This document shows, piece after piece, positions 17,601 to 25,287 of a stretch of 64,000 nucleotides of DNA (within the stretch, counting starts at the first letter, position 1; each line of letters starts with the position of its first letter). Source of the DNA: Marinobacter sediminicola (GTDB lineage Bacteria > Pseudomonadota > Gammaproteobacteria > Pseudomonadales > Oleiphilaceae); contig NZ_JAVIXR010000013.1 of NCBI RefSeq assembly GCF_031157525.1, forward strand, positions 1 through 64,000. Reading direction: 5' to 3'. A program made the position numbers and the translations under genes. The notes beneath the pieces were generated by a model, which saw nothing but the letters and a program-made list of their open reading frames with translations, was not told where the DNA came from and did not search any database.

Positions 17601-20393
17601 TGCCTTCAACCGTTTACGAGCTTGCCACCAGTCTCCCGAGAACCATTTACCCATCCCCTTTCGCAGTGTTTGGGCATGTATGGCCTTTAATTCTCCAGAA
17701 TCAGGCAGTCTCTCAAGATCAAAAGGTTCAGCGATGGTCTCTCGCAGGGGGCGCAAATGGTTCAGTTTCTCTTCAAGCTCCACAAGAGTTGCATCGAAGT
17801 TGTCTTCGTCGAAATGCTCAGAACGCTGGCTAATCAGCGTGCTATCAAGTTCATCGATCAACGCAATCATCTTGATTGTTGCGCCAAGGCCCTCAACAGT
17901 CGGGCCAAAATGCTCACTCAATGGCGCTGGTAGCGCAGCCCCTAACTCCTGTAGCTGCCGAATAAAAGGTGCCAGTGCAGTCTCAATTTTCTCAAGCTTT
18001 ACGATACCGCGAACAATTTCTGAGAAGCTCGCGTTACGCCCAGCACCCGTCAGCCGGTGTATATCCGGGAAGGCAGGTAAAGCCACACCATCAACGAGTG
18101 TCGATAATTTTTCCGAGAAGATGTCTTTTGAAAGCTCCTCGTAGTCTTCCTGAATCTCGCGGTGAAGGTGCAGCAGCGTCTCAACTCTAGACTGGGTTAT
18201 CAGGTCGAGTCGGTCCAGTGCTTGGAACAGCTCTTTGCGAGAGAGCTCGGGCAAATCGCTAAGATCCAAAGCCAATGATTCGCAGCTTTCCAAACCCAAC
18301 AAACTTGAATCATCGAAGGCCAGGGCTTTTGCGACTTTCTGATTTTGCTCTATCAAAAGCTCTAACGACTGCTGCCACTCTTTTAGGACGGATACTATTT
18401 GGCCTGAGTCGAAAAGCTGAATCGCTGTACTTTCAACGCCAGACCAAGGGTGGTCATGAAGGCTAGCAGCCTGCCCGACCTGCTCTATCATCGCACGATA
18501 AATTTTCTGGAACTCGCTGACCTGATCAACAAGCTTCAGCCGATTCACCTCGGTAAGCTCACCTCCAGAGAGGCCAGCAATATGGACATCGGTCGGGTTG
18601 ATTTCTAACTGTTGGCGGTAGCGCGCAGCTCCACTGAAGATTTCATGGATTGTGCGATTCGTTTTCGCCCAGGGCTCGTTGATCTCCTTCGCATAGCTGT
18701 TAAGACGCTCTTTGTACTCTTCGTAACGAGTAACTTCTGCGTCAATGTTCTGCGTGGAGATTAAGTGCTTCTGTTTAACAACACGGGCGCCGATATCGTC
18801 AAGCACCTTTCGCTTTTGCGATTTGTGGCTGTGGAGTTCAAGACAGAAATCGCCTAGTCCAGCCTTATCAAGACGGGCTTTAACCACATCAAGAGCCGCC
18901 ATTTTCTCCGCGACGAATAGGACTTTTTTCCCGCTCAGCATGGCCGCGGCGATCAAGTTGGTTATGGTTTGCGACTTGCCAGTCCCTGGAGGGCCTTCAA
19001 TAACCAGGTTTTCGCCATTTATTGCGTCAATCAATGCGCTGTGTTGGGAGCTATCAGCGTCATCGATTAACGGATAAAGGTCATGGATCTGTTTGACGTC
19101 ATCAATATAATGCTCTCCGCCGCTTCCTCGCCCCTCACCCCCAGAACTATTCTCTGAGCTTTTAAAAAAGCGCTGAACAATCGGGTGTTTGATAAGATTT
19201 CGGTCATCAAGCGGCCAACGCTCTGGATCCAAATCCAGATACATCAGCATTTTTCCAAAATTCAAAAGGGCAAGTGCGCCATAGCGCCGAACAGACCATT
19301 TAGGTTTCGTAGCCTTGATCAGCGTGGCAACGTGATCGAGATAATCTTCGGGAGACTCGCCCTCCCCGACTTCCGGCAATGCGAGGCCGAAATCAAGAGC
19401 GAGTTTTTCTTTAAGCGACAGGTTGGGGAGAATATCTTCACCGGTATAACTCACGGTGTACTGATAGGTTCCGCTGTTGTGATCAAGCTTCCCACGACTT
19501 AGATGCACCGGAACCGTAAACAGTGGCGCAAGCCTGGTTTTTGAGGAGTCATCGTTTTCTGCCCACTCCAAAAACCCAAGCGACAAGTAGAGAATACTGG
19601 CGCCCATTTCCTCTATTGCAGTTTGTGCTTTACTCCTAATCGCACGCAGTCTGGATTCCATTTCCGGCGGATAAAGCAAAACCTGAATAGCATCATCCTG
19701 GTGTTTATCATCACCTGGGGCATCCTCTTCCCGTGGCAACTCATAACCAACATCAAAACCGAGTACTTTGGCCCACTCTCGCGCGTCGGGGCTGGGCTTT
19801 AACTGCCGCTCTTCACCGCTGTCCTCGTCGACCTCAAGGTAGCCATGCTTGATCAATTGCTCCCGAGTAGGCGGAGGGACGGGTTTGAACTTGAGTTCTC
19901 GGTCAGCAAGAAGTTCGTCGCATAGCTGATTTGGCACTTCATCAATGATCCGTAGCGCTGCCCCCTTCTGCTGTATGGGAAAATTCAACAACCTGTTTCG
20001 GGCCGTAAGATCCAGAAGTTTTTTACGCATGAGCTCTAAAGACTCAAGTACGAAAGGATCTGCCGAGCCAAGGAAGCTTTCCACTGTTTCGCGGCCTTGC
20101 TCTGTAGTCTTCAGTTCACTCAATTTCGTTATCCTTTTCGAAACCTTAAGTTTTTGCTCATGTAACTCAACCAAGCCAGCTCTTGGTTGAGGCAGCTCTG
20201 TTTGAGCACCTGAAACATCATCATTAGCAACCATGAACAGCTCAACCCGACGCTTGAGCTGTTTGGCTGCACTCGTTTTTCGAAATTTCAGCTCGAAGAG
20301 GACTACTTTAAGAAGGGTTTTATCCTGCTTACTCGCATTAACGAGTTCAGTCAATTTCGAAATATCTAACGCGAGATATGGCCTCCGTTCCAT
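14604..20393 (-). CDS. giant DUF4011/SF1 helicase with C-terminal nuclease-like domain
   Basis: A 1929-residue protein. An N-terminal DUF4011 segment (LLDLTARNRLLNFP) is followed by a split SF1 (UPF1-like) helicase. Walker A GPPGTGKSQT lies near 466. A long coiled insertion of about 900 residues follows, then DEASQVKPED near 1404, GDPKQLPP near 1429 and LFTRSKKRM near 1644. The C-terminal domain has D-x-A-V, GIECDGATYHS near 1748 and 'LGWRIRRIWSTDW', the pattern of Vsr/DUF559-like (MTES_1575) nucleases, with a DUF3320-like tail. I chose the ATG at 20393, after a GGGG-rich site; the frame is open to 20477. Proteins of this build are recurrent in defence islands. A DNA-translocating effector is inferred; no named system is claimed. 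Confidence 0.8.
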   Translation of the reverse strand: MERRPYLALDISKLTELVNASKQDKTLLKVVLFELKFRKTSAAKQLKRRVELFMVANDDVSGAQTELPQPRAGLVELHEQKLKVSKRITKLSELKTTEQGRETVESFLGSADPFVLESLELMRKKLLDLTARNRLLNFPIQQKGAALRIIDEVPNQLCDELLADRELKFKPVPPPTREQLIKHGYLEVDEDSGEERQLKPSPDAREWAKVLGFDVGYELPREEDAPGDDKHQDDAIQVLLYPPEMESRLRAIRSKAQTAIEEMGASILYLSLGFLEWAENDDSSKTRLAPLFTVPVHLSRGKLDHNSGTYQYTVSYTGEDILPNLSLKEKLALDFGLALPEVGEGESPEDYLDHVATLIKATKPKWSVRRYGALALLNFGKMLMYLDLDPERWPLDDRNLIKHPIVQRFFKSSENSSGGEGRGSGGEHYIDDVKQIHDLYPLIDDADSSQHSALIDAINGENLVIEGPPGTGKSQTITNLIAAAMLSGKKVLFVAEKMAALDVVKARLDKAGLGDFCLELHSHKSQKRKVLDDIGARVVKQKHLISTQNIDAEVTRYEEYKERLNSYAKEINEPWAKTNRTIHEIFSGAARYRQQLEINPTDVHIAGLSGGELTEVNRLKLVDQVSEFQKIYRAMIEQVGQAASLHDHPWSGVESTAIQLFDSGQIVSVLKEWQQSLELLIEQNQKVAKALAFDDSSLLGLESCESLALDLSDLPELSRKELFQALDRLDLITQSRVETLLHLHREIQEDYEELSKDIFSEKLSTLVDGVALPAFPDIHRLTGAGRNASFSEIVRGIVKLEKIETALAPFIRQLQELGAALPAPLSEHFGPTVEGLGATIKMIALIDELDSTLISQRSEHFDEDNFDATLVELEEKLNHLRPLRETIAEPFDLERLPDSGELKAIHAQTLRKGMGKWFSGDWWQARKRLKALASKPYLKIAELSAVTGEVVEYATALEAFDSALYQRQIGPEFKGLETDVDSLKKLRNWYKQVRSAYGIGFGKTVPVGDCILSLDAKLFKGIQQLEQKGFTGGLRKILDALDDVRAVIPNIDQELDRNNSLTGEQGSLLTEHKRLKAEVRIIQQWFKESNLSVEEVESRVDQLRALQNDQARFKDSNLLHDLFAPQVELSIGPNADNKEAVESIRETLDFASYVRRKLRFEPLRQAILSVKTHEEYESLKAEAAGYLAAWRGQEENYEQFKSRTELNPAQWLAKPEWNIEELLQRNLSAIQKPEWLNDWVNFVRIRNEMQVQGLEPLWRMVTSGKLDIESAGEALDLAVYDQLSREILSARPHLSRVSGKGQEAIQGTFREYDQKLKKLQRQRIASALAERHVPGGNAGGRKSEYTEMALIENELGKKTRHIPIRQLVNRASNALLALKPCFMMGPMSAAHYLKPGHLQFDLVVMDEASQVKPEDALGVIARGAQLVVVGDPKQLPPTSFFDRQDMNDDDDESAALAQTDSILDAAMPLFKMRRLRWHYRSQHESLIAFSNRNFYNNDLVIFPSPHAKSVEYGVKFSYVRGGRFVNQYNVEEAGVVAKAVVKHALNHPNESLGIVAMSSKQREQIERAVEEECKADDAVSDAVDGLRNMEDGLFIKNLENVQGDERDVIFISCTYGPGEVGGRVYQRFGPINSDVGWRRLNVLFTRSKKRMHIFSSMRSDDILISETSKRGVIALRNFLDYAEKGNMDGTPIHTGKAPDSDFEVSVIEALHQAGFECEAQVGVAGFFIDLAVKDPGKPGRFLMGIECDGATYHSAKSARDRDRLRQEVLERLGWRIRRIWSTDWFSNPKGELEPIIRELHELKTAVPVDAKPFELDVEAVQEFEVAEVDSVDEVSEVLDSELDLRGRLEAFGSTIIAKQFPNTPKDRRLLRPAMMEALVEHEPVSSSEFVEMIPEYLRRSTEPKEAKAFLNQVLDIVTGSEVAQGDLLD

Positions 20394-20548
20394 AATGCCC
20401 CTGCCACAGCTTAGGTTGTAGGATTGGATTGTCACGAATGTGTGATGTTTTGCTACAGCGTAACAAAAATGCTCCAACCTCTAATTCGAGAATATTGCTT
20501 GGTCTCAACCTCGTGTACACCAGACATACATCTGGCGAATTCTCGCGG

Positions 20549-21466
20549 TCAATCCTCAATAAAATAATCTGTATCGACCTGTTTCACTTCAAAAACTTCT
20601 TTCACGTTCACGCCAAGATTGTTCTCGATCATCAGCTGGGCAAGTTCACGCCCATCAATCAGCACGACCTTCATATCCAGCCCTGCTGCCGCATCTCTCG
20701 CCCCTACTGAAAAGTCAGACGTAGTAAGGAATACCCCTTTTCGTGCTCGTTGGCGGGTCAAGGCGCCTATAAACTTATCTATCTCGGGGCGGTGAACGGT
20801 GTTAACCCAACGCTTGGCCTGTAGGTAAATCGTATCAAGGCCAAGCTTATCTTCCTTGATGATACCGTCGATGCCGTCGTCGTTAGTGGCTTGAGTGGCT
20901 TGTCCGGCCTCTTTTCTGGAACCGCCGTAACCCATGGAAATCATCAGGTCGACAACCAGCTTCTCAAAAAACGATGGCGAAGCACTTCTCACTGTTTCCA
21001 GGACTTCATCAGCAAGACTTTCCATCAAAGACAGATGGGCGGCTGCCAACTCCTCATCGGGTGTTCCGTTGCTTACCTCCGTGAGTTCGGGCTGTTTAAT
21101 AGCACTATCGCCTACACCGCTCTTCTGAGTATGGAATTTTTTAAACTCTGGAAACTGCTTCAACCAAGCAACACTTATGTGTTCAGGACCGTTTTCCAAA
21201 ACATCCAGTCCACGCTCAGTAATCTGCACCATACCCCGCTGCGGAATGGTAAGAAGCCCAGCCTTATTAAGGTAGGTTCTCGCCCAGCCGGCTCTATTGT
21301 TGATTACCGTTTGAGTGCCTGACGGCAGTCGCTCCCTTCGTTCTTCATCTGTCAAGCCAAACGTGTCTTTCACGATTTCCCGAACTTCAGCCAAAGACCT
21401 AGTCTCACCATCTCCTACAGCTTGGAGAACTGGCCGCATTACTGTTTGAAAATCAGGAATCGCCAT
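20549..21466 (-). CDS. mrr: Mrr-type restriction endonuclease
   Basis: A 305-residue protein with an N-terminal winged-helix recognition domain (Mrr_N, about 1-95: 'TVINNRAGWARTYLNKAGLL') and a C-terminal Mrr catalytic domain of PD-(D/E)XK type: FEKLVVDLMISMGYG, then 'DDGIDGIIKEDKLGLDTIYLQAKRW' with the D and QAK catalytic signature near residues 192-215. Mrr enzymes cut DNA carrying foreign methylation, or toxically when triggered by foreign methylases, so finding one in an operon with an active-looking HsdM is notable. It lies 32 bases downstream of the Xre gene and 155 bases upstream of the giant helicase. Confidence 0.88.
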   Translation of the reverse strand: MAIPDFQTVMRPVLQAVGDGETRSLAEVREIVKDTFGLTDEERRERLPSGTQTVINNRAGWARTYLNKAGLLTIPQRGMVQITERGLDVLENGPEHISVAWLKQFPEFKKFHTQKSGVGDSAIKQPELTEVSNGTPDEELAAAHLSLMESLADEVLETVRSASPSFFEKLVVDLMISMGYGGSRKEAGQATQATNDDGIDGIIKEDKLGLDTIYLQAKRWVNTVHRPEIDKFIGALTRQRARKGVFLTTSDFSVGARDAAAGLDMKVVLIDGRELAQLMIENNLGVNVKEVFEVKQVDTDYFIED

Positions 21467-21498
21467 GACCTGTATTACTCCATACCAGCAAGTTGTAT

Positions 21499-21705
21499 CT
21501 ATTCAGAATCCACTAACTCGAATAAATCGCCGACGTCGCATTCGAGATAACGGCACAGAGCTTCAATGACGTCGAGCTCTACCCTACTGGCCGTTTCATG
21601 ATACAGCCGAGTAATCGTGCCGCGATTAACGCCAGTATCCCTGGCTACATCAACGATCTTCACTTTCTTCTCGCCCATCAATTTAGACAGATGACACTTA
21701 ATCAT
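21499..21705 (-). CDS. small Xre/Cro-type HTH regulator
   Basis: A 68-residue single-domain regulator: 'KIVDVARDTGVNRGTITRLYHE' is the HTH and 'CRYLECDVGDLFE' the conserved final helices of the Cro/C1 (YozG-like) group. I prefer the ATG at 21705 because the protein then begins at the domain boundary; the frame is open to 21744. As first gene of the operon it plausibly represses the operon and/or the divergent integrase promoter. An inverted repeat lies 40 bases upstream. Confidence 0.8.
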   Translation of the reverse strand: MIKCHLSKLMGEKKVKIVDVARDTGVNRGTITRLYHETASRVELDVIEALCRYLECDVGDLFELVDSE

Positions 21706-21744
21706 TTGGCCCGCCAAAGAACTATTTAACCCACAGGAGATCAA

Positions 21745-21778
21745 AAAGACTTGCTAAAGGTCTTTAAGGGTGCATAAT
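21745..21778 (+). promoter_or_regulatory. divergent promoter with AAAGAC-N9-GTCTTT operator
   Basis: The inverted repeat AAAGAC (21745-21750) / GTCTTT (21760-21765) overlaps a candidate sigma-70 promoter for the rightward Xis/Int genes: TTGCTA (21751-21756), 16-base spacer, CATAAT (21773-21778). The repeat sits between the Xre start and the xis-like start and is the best candidate binding site for the Xre protein. Confidence 0.45.
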
Positions 21779-21855
21779 GGTCTTCAAGAGATCATTTCTA
21801 TCTTATCCGAATCGAATTGCCCTCCTACACCCGACGATAGCAAAGGAGCAGTCCT

Positions 21856-22092
21856 ATGTCACAGGTATATCTAACCACCCAAGAACTCGCCGAGCGCATC
21901 AAGTATGACGTTCGCACCATTCGTGAGCGCCTTAAAGATTCAGTGTTACTGGAAGGCATTCACTACATCCGACCGTTTGGAGGCAGAAAAATCCTCTACA
22001 TCTGGAATGTAATTGAACAAGACATGATCGGGCATTCAACCAACTATGCCTTTAGCGTTCCAATGGCTGGGGGAGGTGTGTGCCGTGGGTAA
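21856..22092 (+). CDS. excisionase-like HTH protein
   Basis: A 78-residue protein with 'LTTQELAERIKYDVRTIRERL' as helix-turn-helix and 'GGRKILYIWNVIE' as wing, typical of small excisionase/AlpA-type proteins encoded just before DUF3596-type integrases. AAGGAG lies 8 bases before the ATG. Its last 8 bases overlap the integrase start, so the two are translationally coupled. It probably sets the direction of recombination. Confidence 0.75.
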   Translation: MSQVYLTTQELAERIKYDVRTIRERLKDSVLLEGIHYIRPFGGRKILYIWNVIEQDMIGHSTNYAFSVPMAGGGVCRG

Positions 22093-23308
22093 GATCGTAG
22101 AGCGCCCAGAAACAGGCAAACTATTCTTTGATTTCCGTTATGCCGGAAAGCGTTGCCGGGAACAGACCGCGCTCGATAACACACCTGCAAACCGGAAAAA
22201 GCTGGAAACAATACTCAAGAGGCTTGAAGCAGAAATTACTTTGGGGTCGTTCGAGTATCACAAGTACTTTCCCAACAGCCCAGTGGCCCAGAAGTTCACC
22301 AAACAAGCTGATGTTCAGAAAGCGAGGGAAGCTCATGACACGCCGCTCTTTAAGGAGTTCTCTCAGGATTGGGCAGGGGAAATGAAAATTCAGTGGCGTC
22401 AGTCACACGCATCAACAATAGAGGGCACTTTGAAAAACTACCTCAACCCCTATTTTGGGGAAAAAGAGGTTGGCCACATCACCAAAAAAGACATTCTCGA
22501 ATTCCGGGCCTCACTCGCCAAAGTAACAACCCGGAGCAAGAAGAGTCTTTCTGCCAGTCGTATCAACAAAATCATGACGCCTTTGCGCATGATCCTCAGC
22601 GAGGCAGCCAACCGATATGAGTTTAGCTCACCCTATCACGGGATTAAATCACTGAAAGTCCCCCGAACGGATGTGGAGCCTTTCAGCATTGAAGAAGTGC
22701 GGCAGATCATTGATACCGTCCGGCCCGACTTCCGGAACTACTACACCATTCGGTTCTTCACCGGTATGCGCACAGGTGAAATCGATGGACTGCAGTGGGA
22801 GCACGTGGATTTCCCGCGGCGCCAGATCCTGGTTCGCCAAGCGCTGGTTGAGGGCCGCCTGGAATACACAAAAAACGACGGCTCCTTCCGCACTATCGAG
22901 ATGTCGCAAATGGTTGTCGACGCGCTGACCAACCAGAAGCGTGCCACTGGAAACATGAATTTTGTTTTCTGCACTCGAACCGGCGGCCATATCAGTCACC
23001 ACAACATAACGAAACGGGTTTGGTACCCATTGCTCAGCCATTTGGGCCTGCGGAAAAGGCGGCCATATCAGACCCGCCATACCGCGGCGACACTCTGGTT
23101 GGCGTCTGGCGAAAGCCCCGAATGGATCGCTCGACAAATGGGACATACAACCACAGAGATGCTGTTCCGTGTCTACTCCCGGTTCGTTCCCAACCTTACT
23201 CGGCAGGATGGTTCGGCCTTCGAGCGCCTGCTTCGGCAAAACTTCGATACCACCAGTTCAAAAGCTTCCGAACTCAAACAGCTCAGCGAGGTGACTCATG
23301 CACAGTAA
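22085..23308 (+). CDS. tyrosine integrase (DUF3596 type)
   Basis: A site-specific tyrosine recombinase of 407 residues. An Arm-DNA-binding DUF3596-like N terminus ('GKLFFDFRYAGKRCREQTAL') is followed by a core-binding domain (about 95-190) and a catalytic domain. Catalytic residues: Arg in TGMRTGEI (about 227), RHTAATLW preceded by QT where HxxR is expected (about 328), His in MGHTTTEM (about 352) and Tyr in LFRVYSRF (about 361). I chose the GTG at 22085, which overlaps the xis-like stop; the longer frame starts inside that gene. It is probably the integrase of the element carrying the defence operon. Confidence 0.88.
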   Translation: MGKIVERPETGKLFFDFRYAGKRCREQTALDNTPANRKKLETILKRLEAEITLGSFEYHKYFPNSPVAQKFTKQADVQKAREAHDTPLFKEFSQDWAGEMKIQWRQSHASTIEGTLKNYLNPYFGEKEVGHITKKDILEFRASLAKVTTRSKKSLSASRINKIMTPLRMILSEAANRYEFSSPYHGIKSLKVPRTDVEPFSIEEVRQIIDTVRPDFRNYYTIRFFTGMRTGEIDGLQWEHVDFPRRQILVRQALVEGRLEYTKNDGSFRTIEMSQMVVDALTNQKRATGNMNFVFCTRTGGHISHHNITKRVWYPLLSHLGLRKRRPYQTRHTAATLWLASGESPEWIARQMGHTTTEMLFRVYSRFVPNLTRQDGSAFERLLRQNFDTTSSKASELKQLSEVTHAQ

Positions 23309-23612
23309 TATTTTCCCGATTAGGCCTAATCACGCCCATCTCGAACAACCTGAGCCACACATGCTCAAACGCGAGGATGTAAGGAAGCTCACCGCTGCTC
23401 TGGTTATCGCACTGAACATCGCACCAGGCAAAGCCTTGATTCTGTCTCTGGGGCAAGGCCACGAGACTTCGAATTTTGAGGCCGTTGAGTCCTGGGTAAG
23501 AGCGGCACTTGCTCGTGAGCAACTGCGGCCTGGGAAGTTCGCTCTGCAGTCACTGCTTCCAGCCCTTGAGAGCCGTCTGCACACCGTTTCTGAAACACTG
23601 CCACAACTTTAA
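23298..23612 (+). CDS. hypothetical 104-residue protein
   Basis: The ATG overlaps the integrase stop by 11 bases, with GAGGTG just upstream, so it is co-translated with the integrase. The sequence is soluble and helical ('VRKLTAALVIALNIAPGKALILSL', 'VESWVRAALAREQ'), without a motif I recognise. It may serve element maintenance. A 14-base palindrome (GATTAGGCCTAATC, 23318-23331) lies inside its start region and recurs at 24073. Confidence 0.55.
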   Translation: MHSNIFPIRPNHAHLEQPEPHMLKREDVRKLTAALVIALNIAPGKALILSLGQGHETSNFEAVESWVRAALAREQLRPGKFALQSLLPALESRLHTVSETLPQL

Positions 23613-23677
23613 ATCCAGCGCCCCTCTCTAAATATTGCGCATGCCGTAAGGGAGGGGTGGCTTAAAGGAGTTACACG

Positions 23678-24049
23678 ATGACGTTTAATCCAACTATCGC
23701 CCTTTTGTTATTCATCACCTCCATTTCCATAGGCGCGTTACTGATCTATCTGAAAATCAAACCCGGTTCTCTGCGTGATGATAAGACAAACACGACCGAT
23801 GCAATTCTGCCCCCGGCAGAGCATTTGATTCTGTCCAGTGAGGGCTTCTATGTGTACCAATCCGTGAGCCCATACCCAGGTCAGAGCCCGGTGTATTACC
23901 TCGATATCGACGACCGAATCATCACAGCCATACGCGATGCTTCTTCGAGGCAATACGCTGGCATTCGGTGCGTACTGTCTCAAGAGGTTTTGAAACAACT
24001 TGTCAGTGCTTTGCACTTTGCGCCCGAAGCCGGAGAGGCTTCGTCCTGA
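23678..24049 (+). CDS. small membrane-anchored hypothetical protein
   Basis: 123 residues: one N-terminal transmembrane helix (about residues 6-24, TIALLLFITSISIGALLIYL) followed by a soluble domain of about 95 residues predicted in the cytoplasm from the flanking charges. AAAGGAG precedes the ATG. It is followed by a long palindrome and a terminator-like hairpin. Third gene after the integrase; function unknown. Confidence 0.55.
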   Translation: MTFNPTIALLLFITSISIGALLIYLKIKPGSLRDDKTNTTDAILPPAEHLILSSEGFYVYQSVSPYPGQSPVYYLDIDDRIITAIRDASSRQYAGIRCVLSQEVLKQLVSALHFAPEAGEASS

Positions 24050-24061
24050 ATATACCAATTC

Positions 24062-24097
24062 CGTTGCACCACGATTAGGCCTAATCGTGGTGCAACG
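24062..24097. repeat. 36-bp perfect palindrome
   Basis: Two 18-base halves match exactly with no spacer, centred at 24079/24080. The core GATTAGGCCTAATC is also present at 23318-23331. No T-tract follows, and a zero-loop palindrome is more typical of a protein-binding or resolution site than of a terminator. Confidence 0.6.
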
Positions 24098-24106
24098 CGG
24101 CGGCCT

Positions 24107-24141
24107 GCTCACTCAAAAACCCTGAGGCTGAGTGAGCAGCC
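24107..24141 (+). terminator. terminator-like hairpin
   Basis: CTGCTCACTCA (24107-24117) pairs with TGAGTGAGCAG (24131-24141) over a 13-base loop. The sequence after it, CCCCTTCTACT, is only weakly T-rich, so termination is uncertain. Confidence 0.4.
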
Positions 24142-24173
24142 CCTTCTACTATTATTAAAAAGAGGAAAAACCC

Positions 24174-24536
24174 ATGATTCACCCGATGGTTCTGGTATTC
24201 GTAATTATTGTGATCTTGAGCATTTGCTTTGCAGTGATTTATCTATTCGCTGAGTTGTATTCCCGTTCTGAAGTCAGGCGCCATGGGCTTGAGCGGGATA
24301 GATATGACACTGCTGTCGAAGTGGCTGTGGGGGAAACCTACGCAATCCGCGATCTGCAGAATGATGAAGGTCTGAACAACAGCGCATTCTTAACCATCAT
24401 CAGCCCAAAATCCCACAACCTAGTACCGGAAACCATGGGCTCACCTGCCTGCATCCATATAGAAACCGATGCTAAGGTCATGGATGAGATCGCCGTATCC
24501 TGGATCCAGCATCGAGGTTTGACCTACACCAGGTGA
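24174..24536 (+). CDS. small membrane-anchored hypothetical protein
   Basis: 120 residues with a transmembrane helix at about 6-28 (VLVFVIIVILSICFAVIYLF) and a soluble C-terminal domain. AGAGG lies before the ATG. It has the same build as the 23678 gene (one helix then about 90 soluble residues), but I see no clear sequence repeat between them. It is a convergent neighbour of the DUF6088 gene. Function unknown. Confidence 0.55.
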   Translation: MIHPMVLVFVIIVILSICFAVIYLFAELYSRSEVRRHGLERDRYDTAVEVAVGETYAIRDLQNDEGLNNSAFLTIISPKSHNLVPETMGSPACIHIETDAKVMDEIAVSWIQHRGLTYTR

Positions 24537-24581
24537 AAAACGTAAGCACTTAAAAAAAAGAATAAAATAATAAAAAGAGAA

Positions 24582-25199
24582 TCAAACCAGAATCGATCGC
24601 GCCCAAACGAGCTTACCTGTAAGCACTTCCAGCAACATTGCCTGCTCTTTCGAAGTCAGTGCCTGGAAGGCCTTGGTGAAAGCTTCCCTTTCCTGTGCCG
24701 CGTAATTCTCACCGGCATAGCAAAATGCCACCCATAACCCGGCAACTCGCTTTTTCTCAGATCTCGACAATCCCGTTAATAGCCCCACAGTGGATTCGAA
24801 AGCTCGATTGTAATCAAACTCAATGACTGCTTTGCCCAGTGCGACAGGTTTGATCCGTCTCGTTGCTATGTACCTGGGCTTCAGTGGAAGCTGTGTCGAG
24901 GCTCCAATGTCGTTCAAGATTCTTGCACCGGCAGGGACAATTAATACATCCCGGTTCCTCTCCAAGGCAGACACAACGTCCTCTGGAGACGGCAAAACCT
25001 CACCAAACCGAGTATGTTTCGCGCGCCACCATAGACCGCGATCAATGTGCAGTAATTCTCCAGACGCGGCTAATCGCTCAAGCACTCTGGAAGTCACGCT
25101 CTCATGCCCGCGAAAGTGGTTTACGATCTCTCGGCGCATGAACACGCTGCCGCCAGGGCGCTGCCGGATGTGCTCTGTAATGCTCTTAGTTACACTCAT
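24582..25199 (-). CDS. DUF6088 (AbiEi antitoxin-like) protein
   Basis: 205 residues from the ATG at 25199; the frame is open to 25337, overlapping the upstream gene, but conserved sequence begins at 'MSVTKSITEHIRQ'. The N-terminal winged helix ('MRREIVNHFRGHESVTSRVLERLAASGELLHIDRGLWW') and the following 'LVPSGA'-like segment (VLIVPAGARILNDIG) match DUF6088, related to AbiEi, the transcriptional repressor/antitoxin of type IV toxin-antitoxin systems. No AbiEii nucleotidyltransferase follows, so it may act as a stand-alone regulator. It is last in the recombinase operon, 88 bases after the 1022-residue gene. Confidence 0.75.
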   Translation of the reverse strand: MSVTKSITEHIRQRPGGSVFMRREIVNHFRGHESVTSRVLERLAASGELLHIDRGLWWRAKHTRFGEVLPSPEDVVSALERNRDVLIVPAGARILNDIGASTQLPLKPRYIATRRIKPVALGKAVIEFDYNRAFESTVGLLTGLSRSEKKRVAGLWVAFCYAGENYAAQEREAFTKAFQALTSKEQAMLLEVLTGKLVWARSILV

Positions 25200-25287
25200 A
25201 AAACACCGGCTAACATTGAGAGCTACTCCCATTTTTGTTTGCGTAAACTGCTTGCGTCGCCCTAATAGCATTCTAGCGTTTTGAACA

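Noticed and set aside
22649-23239. 196-residue minus-strand frame inside the second integrase
   Set aside because: It is antisense to well-conserved catalytic sequence and has no ribosome site; a codon-usage shadow.
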